Shown here: positions 51,781 to 61,049 of the stretch, in pieces | Layout: every line of letters begins with the position of its first letter | How positions within the stretch are numbered: the first letter of the stretch is position 1 | Origin: Mycobacterium sp. 050128 | GTDB lineage: Bacteria; Actinomycetota; Actinomycetes; Mycobacteriales; Mycobacteriaceae | Reading direction: 5' to 3' | DNA: 64,000 bases | NCBI RefSeq assembly: GCF_036409155.1 | Contig: NZ_JAZGLW010000001.1 | Location: 2,976,001 to 3,040,000, forward strand | The notes under the pieces: generated by a model | What the model was told of the DNA's origin: nothing | The model's input: the letters and a program-made list of their open reading frames with translations, nothing else | The model's database searches: none | Position numbers and translations under genes: made by a program

Positions 51781-52569
51781 ATGGATCTGCAGATGACGGG
51801 GAAGGGCTACGTCGTCGTCGGTGGCACAGCCGGCATGGGTCTGGCGGCAGCACGCGCGCTGGCTCGCGAGGGTGCGTCCGTCGTGCTGGTCGGTCGTGAC
51901 GCCGACCGGGGCAAGAACGCGGTGGAAGAAGTCGTCGCCGCTGGCGCGGGATCGGCGCAGAGCTTGGCTTTCGACGTGAGCCAACCCGGCGCCGCGGTGG
52001 CCGCCGTCGACGAAGCGGTCCGGATACTCGGCCAACTCGACGGCATCGCCATCACGATGGGCACCGCCGGGATGATGCCCATCGACGCCGACGACAACGC
52101 CTGGGACACCGCGTTTCACGACGTCCTGCTGGCGACCACCCGCAGCGTGCAAGCCGCACTGCCGCACCTCGCGGTCAATGGGGGTGCCATCGTGACCACC
52201 GCCGCGTACTCGGCACGCTCACCGCACGAACCGCGACTGCCGTATGCGAGCCTCAAGGCGGCAGTTGCGACGTTCACCCGCGGCATCGCGCGCACGCACG
52301 GAAAATCGGGTATCCGGGCGAACAGCGTTGCCCCCGGTGCAGTGGAAACCGATGCGCTGCATGCCATCCGGGGATATGTCGCCGAAAGCAAGGGCTATCC
52401 CTACGACGAGGCCCTCGAGCGGGCGCTGGTGGAGGACTTCGGGTTCGACGCCGCGCTCGGTCGCCCCGGCCAGCCGGACGAGATCGGCGCGCTGATCGCC
52501 TTCCTGCTGTCGGATATCTGCGCGTTCGTCACCGGGCAGACTATCTACGCCGATGGCGGGGCGCCGTAA
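51781..52569 (+). CDS. SDR oxidoreductase
   Basis: A 262-residue classical SDR. It has GGTAGMG as cofactor motif, VGRD after the second strand (NADP-like), a Ser in AAYSARSP and Tyr-x3-Lys in PYASLK. It closes the forward operon ALDH-CaiB-VOC-SDR and abuts the stop of the convergent SDR with no gap, so there is no room for a classical terminator between them. Confidence 0.9.
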   Translation: MDLQMTGKGYVVVGGTAGMGLAAARALAREGASVVLVGRDADRGKNAVEEVVAAGAGSAQSLAFDVSQPGAAVAAVDEAVRILGQLDGIAITMGTAGMMPIDADDNAWDTAFHDVLLATTRSVQAALPHLAVNGGAIVTTAAYSARSPHEPRLPYASLKAAVATFTRGIARTHGKSGIRANSVAPGAVETDALHAIRGYVAESKGYPYDEALERALVEDFGFDAALGRPGQPDEIGALIAFLLSDICAFVTGQTIYADGGAP

Positions 52570-53481
52570 TCAGGCCGTCGGCAGCGGCCCGGCCAATCCG
52601 CGGGGCGAGGTCCCATAAAGCCAGCTGACAGCCTGCCCGATCTCTGAAAAGACCAGACCTGCACCATCTTTGGCGTGGTAAGCGCCCGGCGCTTCGGTAA
52701 AGCCCTCGATGCGGGTCAGCTTGTCGCCGTTGATGCGCAGGATCTGCCCGGTCAGCCAGGACGACTGCGCGGACTGCAGCCAGGCGACCACGGCGGAGCT
52801 ACGGGCGGGATCCAGCGCGGGGTCGTCGGCACGGCCTCCGAACACCTCGGCCGTCATCCGCGACCTCGCCAGCGGGGAAATCGCGTTGACCGCAACACCG
52901 TAACGCTGCGCCTCCATCGCGGTAACGACCGTCAGGTTGGCGATCGCGGCCTTGGCCGCGCCATAGGCACTCTGCCCGACATTGCCCCACAACCCCGCGC
53001 CGGAAACCGTGTTGACGATGTGGGCATCGATCGGGTTGCCTGCCTTGAACTGAGCACGCCAGTATTCGCAGGCATGTCGGGTGACCGCGAAGGTGCCTTT
53101 GAGATGTACGGCGATGACGGCGTCCCAATCGGCCTCGCTGGAGGCGGCCACCATGGAATCACGCAGGATGCCCGCATTGTTCACCACGCCGGTCAGGCAA
53201 CCGAAAGTGTCGACGGCGGTGGAGATCATGTCGGCGACGTCGTCCCACGCCGACACCGAACCCGTGTGGGCGACGGCCTTGCCGCCGGACGCCTCGATCT
53301 CGGCGACGACGTCCGCCGCGGGCCCTTCCCCGTCACCGCTAGAGCCGTCCCGGCCGACGCCTGGATCGTTCACGACGACGGCTGCGCCCTGCTTGGCCAA
53401 CTCGAGGCCGTGGGCTCGGCCGATTCCCCGGCCGCCGCCCGTCACCAAAACGACCTTGCCGGTCAGCGGACCTTCAGGCAT
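52570..53481 (-). CDS. SDR oxidoreductase (HSD17B4-type)
   Basis: A 303-residue SDR. GGGRGIGRAHGLELAKQGA, then VVVNDPGVGRDGSSGDG resembles the dehydrogenase domain of multifunctional enzyme type 2 (HSD17B4), which oxidises 3-hydroxyacyl-CoA. The catalytic Ser (NTVSGAG) and Tyr-x3-Lys (AYGAAK) are present. It is the last gene of the long reverse operon that begins with the thiolase at 60928. It fits the third step of a beta-oxidation round. Confidence 0.9.
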   Translation of the reverse strand: MPEGPLTGKVVLVTGGGRGIGRAHGLELAKQGAAVVVNDPGVGRDGSSGDGEGPAADVVAEIEASGGKAVAHTGSVSAWDDVADMISTAVDTFGCLTGVVNNAGILRDSMVAASSEADWDAVIAVHLKGTFAVTRHACEYWRAQFKAGNPIDAHIVNTVSGAGLWGNVGQSAYGAAKAAIANLTVVTAMEAQRYGVAVNAISPLARSRMTAEVFGGRADDPALDPARSSAVVAWLQSAQSSWLTGQILRINGDKLTRIEGFTEAPGAYHAKDGAGLVFSEIGQAVSWLYGTSPRGLAGPLPTA

Positions 53482-53496
53482 TGCTCGTTATCCCCT

Positions 53497-54699
53497 TCAC
53501 TTCGAGAACAATTCGGTGATCAGTTGCCGGCGTTGCGACCAGTCTGCTGAGCGCAGGTCGACGTATCCGGACTCGGTGACGATAACGTCCACGTCATGGG
53601 CGGGCGTGGAGGCGGGACGGCTGAGCTGCTCGACGAGCGGTGAGCGTCCGTTCACCTGAGTCGGAACGGCGATGATCGACAGACCGCCGCGGCTCATCCT
53701 CGCCGCGGCGCAATAGTCAGGGTGGCCGCCGATGCCACCGACTACCTTGTCGCCCAAGCCTTCGACGTTGATCTGCCCGTATGGGTCGATCTCGATGGCG
53801 GTGTTCACTGCGACCAGCGGTGACCCACGCGACAGCCGGGTGAGGTCGTGGCTGTAGTCGAGGCCGCGCAGGATCCGGCGCCCGTCAGCCCAGTCGTAGA
53901 GCGCGTCGCTGCCCAGGAGATACGTCGCCGACGGGGTGCCCGCCAGCAGGCCGCGCTTGTCGAGGTCGACGACGGCGTCGGTGAGTAACCCGGTGTCGAT
54001 ATGCAACGGCACCTGTGCGCGCCGCAGTAGGGCGGTACCGAGTTGCCCTGGGCCGTATTGGATTCGCGCGCCGTTCGGGATCAGCCGCAGTACCGCGTCG
54101 GCCAGGGCGTCGTGAATCGGCTCGGGATCGCGCTGCGGTGTTCGCACCGGTCCGCTCGCGACCGTGCCGAGCACCTCCACGCTCGACGGATCGAGTGCGG
54201 GCCCGGCATCCGCCGCGGGAGCCGAGGTGTCGATGACCGCGAGAGTCCTTGCGCCGGTGCCCATTACCGCGCGTTGCCAGGATACCTCGGTGCCGAACTG
54301 CAGCGAGCCATCTCGCCGTACCAGCCGGGTGAGCAGCACCTGAGGCCGCAACACGTCGGTCAGCAGCGCGGGAATCGCGGCCAGCCGCGTCGGCAGGAAT
54401 CGCACCTTCGAGCTGCGCAACAGGTCGCGCACGCCCCAACCGGGCATCAACGCAACGACTTCGGCGAACGCGTCTGCGTCGAGGCCGTCGATCGGGGCGG
54501 GCAGCCAGCCCAGTACCAGGCGCACCGAGCCGACCTCGCCGGCGGCGGCGCTCAGCGCCGCGCCAACCGACCCGCCGTCGTCGAGGCAGCGCAGTGCGCC
54601 CACTCCGTCGCCGAGGGCAACCGTCGCTCCGGGGCGCACCGCAGCGCGCAGCGCGGCGGTGAAGCCGGACCTGGTCACAGCGGTCAAACCCGTTGTCAT
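53497..54699 (-). CDS. Acetyl-CoA hydrolase/transferase family CoA-transferase
   Basis: A 400-residue protein of the acetyl-CoA hydrolase/4-hydroxybutyrate CoA-transferase group. The C-terminal domain shows VVGGIGGHPDYCAAARMSRG followed by GLSIIAVP, and earlier GARIQYGPGQLGTALL and TGLLTDAVVDL. Such enzymes move or release CoA from short acyl groups. It may recycle CoA at the end of the pathway. Its start overlaps the two-domain dehydrogenase stop (ATGA). Confidence 0.86.
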   Translation of the reverse strand: MTTGLTAVTRSGFTAALRAAVRPGATVALGDGVGALRCLDDGGSVGAALSAAAGEVGSVRLVLGWLPAPIDGLDADAFAEVVALMPGWGVRDLLRSSKVRFLPTRLAAIPALLTDVLRPQVLLTRLVRRDGSLQFGTEVSWQRAVMGTGARTLAVIDTSAPAADAGPALDPSSVEVLGTVASGPVRTPQRDPEPIHDALADAVLRLIPNGARIQYGPGQLGTALLRRAQVPLHIDTGLLTDAVVDLDKRGLLAGTPSATYLLGSDALYDWADGRRILRGLDYSHDLTRLSRGSPLVAVNTAIEIDPYGQINVEGLGDKVVGGIGGHPDYCAAARMSRGGLSIIAVPTQVNGRSPLVEQLSRPASTPAHDVDVIVTESGYVDLRSADWSQRRQLITELFSK

Positions 54700-57014
54700 C
54701 GAGGCTCTTTGGGAAGCCCGAGCACCCGCTCACCGAGGATGTTGCGTTGAATCTCGCTGGTGCCGCCCAGGATCGTCTGCGCCCGCCCGACCAGCATGTG
54801 ATGCACCAGCCCGTCGTCCGCGGGGTCGGTGCACGCGTCGGTGCCCAGCACTTCGGTGGCCATGTCCCCGAGGTCCTGATCGGTTTCCGAGGTCATCAAC
54901 TTCAGCACCGAGAAGGCCGGCGACGTGAGGTCGCCGGAGTCGATGGCGCGCTGCCAGGTATAGCGCAGCAACCACATTCGGGCCCACAGTCGGGTCATCG
55001 ACTGCGACAGCACCGGGTCGAGCAGGCCGCGGTCCCGGGCAGCGTCGACCATGCGTTCGTGTAGGCGGAACATCGAGACCGCTTGCGAACCCAATGTCAG
55101 GCGCTCACGCCCCAGCGTGACCATCGCCACGGTCCAGCCCTGACCGACGTCACCGATCAGGGCGTCGTCGTCGAGTTCGGCGCCGTCGAAGAAGACCTCG
55201 TTGAACTTGCTCTCACCGTCCATCTGCGTCAGCGGGCGGACCGTTACCCCCGAGATATCCATGGGCACAACGAACATCGACAAGTCACGGTGCTTTTCTG
55301 GACCCGTGCGGGCGAGGAGCAGCCCGAATCGGGCCGAGGCGGCTGCCGAACTCCACACCTTCTGGCCATCGATCCGCCAACCGGACGTGGTGCGTTCGGC
55401 CCGGGTGCGAACGCCGGCGAGGTCGGATCCGGCGCCGGGTTCGGAGAACAACTGACACCAGACGTCGTCGCCCAACCGGATCGGCTCCAGGTAGCGGTCC
55501 TTCTGTTCCTGGCTGCCGAACTTGATCAGCACCGGACCGACCAGGTCGGCGCCGGTGATGTTGAGCTGGCGGGGCACGCCGGCGCGCGCGCACTCCTCGG
55601 CGAACACAGCCTGGTAGGCCACCGTCGCTGCGGCACCGCCGAACTCGCGCGGCCAGTGCAGACACGCGTAGCCGTGGTCGGCCAGGTAGCGGTGCCAGAT
55701 CCGGCCGGGCCCAACATCATCCGCGGTGGGCGTGGGCCCGTAGTTCCGCAGACCGGCCGGCCTCGGTGCGCTGTGCAGAAACGAGCGGATCTCCGCGCGT
55801 AGGGCGTCGACGTCGTTGAGCTCTGTCGTGACTTCCGGCGAAGCCGGCAGCTGAGTCGACGGGTCCGGCGTCGATAGCCGGTCCCAGTGCTGGCCCGGGG
55901 TGCCAAGAATCACCTCGTCCGTGCGGGCGCGCCGGAAGTACAGGTGTGCGGAATGCTCCCAGGTAAAGCCGATGCCGCCGTGAATCTGGACGTTTGCCTT
56001 GGTCGCGTTGCGCAGCGCCTCTGAGCAGACCGCCTTGGCCATGCTCGCCCGCCAGCCCGCTTCCCCGGCGGCCGCGGAGTCCGGATCGTCGAGAGCCTCC
56101 AGGGCGGCCTGTGAGGCCGAGCGCGCCCACTCGAGATCGACCAGCATGTCGGCGCACTTGTGCTTGATGGCCTGAAAGCTGCCGATCTGCCGTCCGAACT
56201 GCTCACGCGTGCGGGCATACTCGGTGGCGATCTCGAGCACCCGCTCGCAGGCGCCGACCTGTTCGGCCGACAGCACCGCCAGCGCGATGGCGACGTTGCG
56301 GTCGACGACGTCGCCAAGGGGTCCGTCGCCGGACAGCCGCAGCGCCGGCGCCGAGCTCAGGGTGATGGTGGCCATCGGTCTGGTGTGGTCGAGCACACGT
56401 TCGGCCTCCGCGACGACGCTGTCGATAGTCGGGTCGAGCAGGAACACCGCCGGCTCGCCATCTTCATCGATGGCGACCACGACGAGGTCGTCGGCAACGG
56501 AGCCGCCCAGCACGTGGCGCACCGTGCCGTCGAGGTTCCAATCGTCCCCGGCGCGGGTGGCGCTCAGCGTCACCGCGGACCGTCGCCACAACCCGCCGTC
56601 GCCGGTCAGGGCGGTGGCGGCGGTCCGGCGACCTTCGATGAGGCCGGTAAGTCGCTTGTCGGCATCCGGGTCGCGCTCGGTCAAGTCGAGCAGCAGGCCG
56701 GTGGCCAGCACCGTGGAGCTGACGAACGGCACTGGGGCCAGCGCGCGACCGAGTTCGTGGGCGACCACGCCCAGCGCGGACGCGCCGTAACCGGCGCCGC
56801 CCAGGTGTTCGGGCAGCGCGATGGCGGCGATCCCCACCTGGTTGCACAGCACGTCCCACAGCACCGTGTCGAACCCGGAATGTCCGGCTCCGCCGTCGCG
56901 GTCGCCCTCGCCGTATGCGACCGTGCGCACTCGTTCCTCGGATGCCAGTCGCTCACAGGCGGAGCGCACCGAATGCGCGAGTTCCTGACGTTCATCAGCG
57001 GACAACGCCGTCAT
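54696..57014 (-). CDS. Two-domain (fused) acyl-CoA dehydrogenase
   Basis: A 772-residue fusion of two acyl-CoA dehydrogenase folds. The N-terminal half (about 1-365) contains EYARTREQFGRQIGSFQAIK and IHGGIGFTWEHSAHLYF. The C-terminal half (about 400-772) contains LFSEPGAGSDLAGVRTRAER, GWRIDGQKVWSS and ILGGTSEIQRNILGERVLG. The likely catalytic Glu is in GRERLTLG of the second half. FadE34-type enzymes of steroid side-chain breakdown have this plan. ATG 57014 overlaps the fadD-like stop; the frame upstream is a shadow. Confidence 0.91.
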   Translation of the reverse strand: MTALSADERQELAHSVRSACERLASEERVRTVAYGEGDRDGGAGHSGFDTVLWDVLCNQVGIAAIALPEHLGGAGYGASALGVVAHELGRALAPVPFVSSTVLATGLLLDLTERDPDADKRLTGLIEGRRTAATALTGDGGLWRRSAVTLSATRAGDDWNLDGTVRHVLGGSVADDLVVVAIDEDGEPAVFLLDPTIDSVVAEAERVLDHTRPMATITLSSAPALRLSGDGPLGDVVDRNVAIALAVLSAEQVGACERVLEIATEYARTREQFGRQIGSFQAIKHKCADMLVDLEWARSASQAALEALDDPDSAAAGEAGWRASMAKAVCSEALRNATKANVQIHGGIGFTWEHSAHLYFRRARTDEVILGTPGQHWDRLSTPDPSTQLPASPEVTTELNDVDALRAEIRSFLHSAPRPAGLRNYGPTPTADDVGPGRIWHRYLADHGYACLHWPREFGGAAATVAYQAVFAEECARAGVPRQLNITGADLVGPVLIKFGSQEQKDRYLEPIRLGDDVWCQLFSEPGAGSDLAGVRTRAERTTSGWRIDGQKVWSSAAASARFGLLLARTGPEKHRDLSMFVVPMDISGVTVRPLTQMDGESKFNEVFFDGAELDDDALIGDVGQGWTVAMVTLGRERLTLGSQAVSMFRLHERMVDAARDRGLLDPVLSQSMTRLWARMWLLRYTWQRAIDSGDLTSPAFSVLKLMTSETDQDLGDMATEVLGTDACTDPADDGLVHHMLVGRAQTILGGTSEIQRNILGERVLGLPKEPR

Positions 57015-58501
57015 CGGGTTCCTCCTGCGATCTGCCGGGCCAGCTCGGACTTGGCGACCTTGCCCAGCCCCGTCAGCGGGAACTCGTCGACGAGGACGAG
57101 CCGCTCGGGCCACTTCTGCTTCATCAGTCCGCGTTGGTCGAGGAACGTGCAGAGCTCGTCGAGGGTGACGTCGCGATGGCGTGGCGAACGACGCACGACC
57201 GCGCACACCAGCTCGCCGCGCAGTTCGTCGGGCTGGCCGAGCACGGCGATTTCGTCGACCAGGGGGTGGGCCAGCAGTTCGTTTTCGATCTCGTCAGGGG
57301 CGACGTTCTCGCCCTTGCGAATGATCAGATCCTTGGTGCGACCGGTGACCACGATGCGGCCGTCCGGGCGAAGGTGGCCCCGGTCGCCGCTGCGGAACCA
57401 ACCGTCCGCGGTGAGCGCGTCGGCCCACTGGTCGCGCTGCAAATATCCCGGTGTCAGGTTGTCGCCGCGCAGCTCGATCTCGCCGCTCGCTGCGATCCGT
57501 ACCTGTGATCCGGGGATGGGCCGGCCCGCGCTGTTCGCCAGTTGTTCGTCGGTGTCGGTGGCCTCGCTGACGCAGATCATCGGCGCCTCGGTCATTCCGT
57601 AGGCATGCACGACCGGAACGCGTAGGTGTTCACGCACCTGTCTGTGCACCTCGGGCGGACACGCGGCACCCCCACCGATCAGCATCCGCAGCGACGGCAT
57701 TAGCAATTCGGTTGTCGGCGCGGCCATTTGGGCGGCCAGCAGCATCTGGTAGAACGCGGTGCTCGCTCCAGTCACCGTCACCTGGTGCTCGGCGAGCACC
57801 CGGGGCAGGTCGGCCGCGGAAACCTTGGGGATGAGCACCACCGGAAAGTCGCCGAACAGAGCGGTGGCGAGGTAGACCATGCCGCCGATATGGGCGATGG
57901 GGAACGCGATGGTGCCGACTTCCCGCGGATGACTGCCCATACCGAGATGAGCGACAAAGCCACGGGCCGCGCTGAGCAACGTGCCGTCGGTGTGGCGCAC
58001 GGCTTTCGGGCGCCCAGTGGTGCCCGACGTGAAGTACACCCAGCGCGGCTCCGCTGCGCGGTGGGGAGCTTCGTACTCGGCGCCTGCGGGCGGCGACGTC
58101 TGGAGCCGGCGCACCAAGTCGGCAGGGACCGTGATTGTCGGTAGCCCAGGTGCAGCATTGGCGGCCGTCGACTCGTCGACCACCAGGATGTCCGCGCGTG
58201 CGACGTCGACCGCCGCGCAAACCTCGCGGCACCGATAGAGGTGCAATACCGGGGCCTGCGTAACGGGCATGCGGGCCAGCGCCAGCATCACCACCGCGGC
58301 GTTGACGTGTGAGGGCAGCTGCCAGGCGACCGTCATGCCGGGGCGCACGCCGGCATCTGCCAACCATCCCGCGGCGGCCGACGCGAGCGCGGCTACCTGC
58401 GAGATGGTGAGCGTCTCGCCGTCGACGTCGCGCAGCAGCGGACGACCCGGTCGGCTGGCGGCGCACTCATCCAGCAGCCCGGCGATGGTGCCAGCCGTCA
58501 C
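57011..58501 (-). CDS. Acyl-CoA synthetase (AMP-forming, FadD-like)
   Basis: A 496-residue ANL-superfamily ligase that activates a carboxylic acid with ATP and CoA. Motifs are YFTSGTTGRPKAVRH (A3), HAYGMTEAP (A5), RSGDRGHLRPDG (A7), GRTKDLIIRKGENVAP (A8) and the catalytic Lys region PLTGLGKVAKSEL (A10). I use GTG 58501 (VTAGTIAGLLDE) with GGGAGAA upstream, because the longer frame to 58615 runs into the P450 gene. It is coupled by overlap to the two-domain dehydrogenase. Confidence 0.91.
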   Translation of the reverse strand: MTAGTIAGLLDECAASRPGRPLLRDVDGETLTISQVAALASAAAGWLADAGVRPGMTVAWQLPSHVNAAVVMLALARMPVTQAPVLHLYRCREVCAAVDVARADILVVDESTAANAAPGLPTITVPADLVRRLQTSPPAGAEYEAPHRAAEPRWVYFTSGTTGRPKAVRHTDGTLLSAARGFVAHLGMGSHPREVGTIAFPIAHIGGMVYLATALFGDFPVVLIPKVSAADLPRVLAEHQVTVTGASTAFYQMLLAAQMAAPTTELLMPSLRMLIGGGAACPPEVHRQVREHLRVPVVHAYGMTEAPMICVSEATDTDEQLANSAGRPIPGSQVRIAASGEIELRGDNLTPGYLQRDQWADALTADGWFRSGDRGHLRPDGRIVVTGRTKDLIIRKGENVAPDEIENELLAHPLVDEIAVLGQPDELRGELVCAVVRRSPRHRDVTLDELCTFLDQRGLMKQKWPERLVLVDEFPLTGLGKVAKSELARQIAGGTR

Positions 58502-58526
58502 CGTGTTCTCCCGTCCCGGCCGGCCG

Positions 58527-59747
58527 TCAACCCACCCGCGGCCCGGGCGTGAAACGGACCGGCAGTTCGCGCACGGCGTACACCTCGCCCGCGTCCTCGA
58601 ACAGTTTCGGATCACCGGCCAACTCGAAGTCGGGTAGCCGCTTGAGCACCTGGGTGATCATCACGTCGAACATCAGCTTGGCATAATGCGAACCCAGGCA
58701 GCGGTGCATGCCCACACCGAACGCCATGTGCTTCTTGGCATTTGGGCGATCGAGGTCGAGTTCGTCAGGGTTCTCGAACATCGCGGGGTCTCGGTTGGCC
58801 GCTGCCCACATCAGGATCGCCCGGTCGCCCTGGCACAGCCGCTGGCCGTGGAAGTCGGCGTCGCGCGAGACGGTGCGTGCCAGACCGAGTGTCGGCGTAT
58901 ACAGGCGCAGCAGCTCGTCGGTGGACTTCTTCACCAGGCTCGGATCGGCTTTGAATTTGGCCCGTAAATCGTCGTCCTTGCACAGCCGCAATAGCACATT
59001 GCCGGTGAATCCACTGGTGGTGTCCATGCCGCCGAGCATCATCAGCACCGTGTACATGGTGATCTGACCGTCGTCCAGCGGTTCGCCGTTCAGCGTCCCG
59101 CGCAGGATGTCACTGAACAGGTCATCGCCGAGCCCTTCGGCGCGCCGCTGCTGCAAGTGCTTGCCGATCTCGCCGAACATCTCCATGCCGGCGATTGCGG
59201 CCTTCTCCGGATCGTGGGCACGGTCGTGCACGGTGGTGTGCACCCAGCCGACCCAGTCCATGAAACGCGACTCGTCGAAGTTCAACAGGCGCAGGATCAG
59301 CCGGGCCGGCAGCGGCGTCGTCAGCTCACCGACCAGGTCGCACTCGCCGCGCTCGATGAAGGCATCGATCGCCTCGTTGGTCATCTCGATGGCCGATTCG
59401 CGGAACCGCTCCGCCGATCCCGGGGAAAAGCGCTTGAGGGTGACCTCGCGCAACTCCTGGGTTTCTGGTGGATCCGACTCGATCGGCAGGATCGGCAACG
59501 GCAGCTCACTGGCCGGCACACCCACCGAGGGAAAGGAGTTGAACAGGGCGTCGTCGCGGGCCGCTTCGAAGACCGATGCGTAGTCGACCAGCGCCCAGAA
59601 TCCGTCGTAGTGATCGGAATGTGCTACTGGACAGCCTGATTCGCGCATCTCGCGGAACCGGCTGTAGGGGTCCTCGCGGAACTCGGGTGAGTGGTGGTCG
59701 AGGTCGACCTCGGCGCGCGGGCGCGATTCCGCCTGGGTGTCGGTCAT
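58527..59747 (-). CDS. Cytochrome P450
   Basis: A 406-residue P450. The I-helix MMLGGMDTTSGF, ExxR region DELLR and haem loop FGVGMHRCLGSHYAK with the Cys ligand are present. The FRESAIEMTNEAIDAFIERG region and the short N-terminus are typical of soluble actinobacterial P450s. It is second in the reverse operon, 26 bp after the thiolase gene, and its stop is 25 bp before the acyl-CoA synthetase start. The electron donor is not encoded nearby. Confidence 0.92.
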   Translation of the reverse strand: MTDTQAESRPRAEVDLDHHSPEFREDPYSRFREMRESGCPVAHSDHYDGFWALVDYASVFEAARDDALFNSFPSVGVPASELPLPILPIESDPPETQELREVTLKRFSPGSAERFRESAIEMTNEAIDAFIERGECDLVGELTTPLPARLILRLLNFDESRFMDWVGWVHTTVHDRAHDPEKAAIAGMEMFGEIGKHLQQRRAEGLGDDLFSDILRGTLNGEPLDDGQITMYTVLMMLGGMDTTSGFTGNVLLRLCKDDDLRAKFKADPSLVKKSTDELLRLYTPTLGLARTVSRDADFHGQRLCQGDRAILMWAAANRDPAMFENPDELDLDRPNAKKHMAFGVGMHRCLGSHYAKLMFDVMITQVLKRLPDFELAGDPKLFEDAGEVYAVRELPVRFTPGPRVG

Positions 59748-59773
59748 CGGCAGTACTCCCTTCGGGATGGCGG

Positions 59774-60928
59774 CTACTTCGACAAGATGGCGACGGCTGC
59801 GGTTCCGGGTGCCCCATACAACTGGGCCAGTCCGACGTGCGGATCGTTCGGCACCTGACGGTCACCGGCGATACCGCGCAATTGATGGACGAGCTCGTAG
59901 ACCTGGCGAAGACCGGATGCGCCGACCGGTTCGCCGTTGGCCAGCAGGCCACCGTCGGTGTTAATAGGCAGCCGACCGCCGATCTTGGTGGCGCCGTCGG
60001 CGAGCAGTGCCTCCTGTTCGCCGTCCTTGCACAGACCCGTCTCGGCCATGTGGATGATCTCGGACCCGGAGTCGGTGTCTTGCAGTTGCGCGACGTCGAC
60101 GTCCTCGGGGCCTATCCCGGCCAACTCGTAGGCGGCGCGGGCGGCCTCCGCGGTGGTGCCGGGCACGATGGGCAGCTCGATCGAGGTACGTAGGAGCTCG
60201 TAGGCGCCTTCGCGGCGACTGCGCAACGCGGTCGAGCGCAGGTAGATCGGAATGTCGGTGTACTGCTTGGCTTTATCGGCTCGGCACACCACCACGGCGG
60301 CGGCGCCCTCGTTCGGGTTGCAGTACATGTATTGGCGCAGTGGAGCATTCACGATCGGAGAGTTCAGGATCGCGTCGACGCTCATCGGCTTGCGGCGCCA
60401 CGCGTGTGGCGCCAGCGCCCCATTTTCGAGGTTCTTGGCCGCCACCCGGGCCAGGGTCTCCTCGGTGATGCCGTGGTCGTGCATGTATCGCATGATCTTG
60501 GTGCCGAAGTAATGCGTGGTCAGGAACATGCCCTGATCGCCGTACCACTGGGGCAGCCCGGACACCGACGGGTCGGCGCCGAACGCGCCGCGCGGATGCT
60601 TGTCCAGCCCCACGCCTACCGCAATATCGGCTTCGCCGAGCTGGACGTCTCGCGCGGCCAGGGTCAACAGCGAGTTACCGGTCGCGCAGCCGCTCAACGT
60701 GGCGCGCGCCGGCAGGCCGGTCATCCCGGCCAACCCCGTCACCGCCTCGGGATTGGCCACCTCGAGGCTGCCCGCATACAGACTGCCCACGTCCGACCAC
60801 TGCACTCCGGCATCGCGCAGTGCCCTGCTGATTGCCACGGCGCCCATCTCCAGCGCCGACCGGTCCTCGTATCGACCGAACGGGTGAAGTCCAACGCCGA
60901 TGATGGCGATGTCGGGCGTGCTGCTCAT
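59774..60928 (-). CDS. SCP2/Ltp2-like thiolase-fold protein
   Basis: A 384-residue thiolase-fold enzyme. The Cys (C81 in LSGCATGNSLL) is kept, but the second motif is LQDTDSGSE instead of HDCFTG and the third is GGLLANGEPVGASG, with Glu where thiolases have His. These changes are seen in Ltp2-type aldolases that cleave steroid side chains, so retro-aldol cleavage is more likely than thiolysis. ATG 60928 is preferred over the open frame to 61150, which would cross box copy 5. It is first in the reverse operon to 52570. Confidence 0.87.
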   Translation of the reverse strand: MSSTPDIAIIGVGLHPFGRYEDRSALEMGAVAISRALRDAGVQWSDVGSLYAGSLEVANPEAVTGLAGMTGLPARATLSGCATGNSLLTLAARDVQLGEADIAVGVGLDKHPRGAFGADPSVSGLPQWYGDQGMFLTTHYFGTKIMRYMHDHGITEETLARVAAKNLENGALAPHAWRRKPMSVDAILNSPIVNAPLRQYMYCNPNEGAAAVVVCRADKAKQYTDIPIYLRSTALRSRREGAYELLRTSIELPIVPGTTAEAARAAYELAGIGPEDVDVAQLQDTDSGSEIIHMAETGLCKDGEQEALLADGATKIGGRLPINTDGGLLANGEPVGASGLRQVYELVHQLRGIAGDRQVPNDPHVGLAQLYGAPGTAAVAILSK

Positions 60929-61000
60929 CGTGTTCCTTCCGGCAGGCGGCAACGTGGAGCCCCGGGGAGCATGCGTTGACGTGGGCGCCACTAAGCCTAT

Positions 61001-61016
61001 AACTATATAGCTGATT
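61001..61016. promoter_or_regulatory. Conserved 16-bp box, copy 5
   Basis: AACTATATAGCTGATT lies between divergent operons, 72 bp before the thiolase start (60928) and 33 bp before the acyl-CoA synthetase ATG (61050). It is flanked by CTAT on the left, as is copy 2. Confidence 0.7.
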
Positions 61017-61049
61017 CTAAAAAGGGCCCTAGAATCTGCGTAGTCGTGA

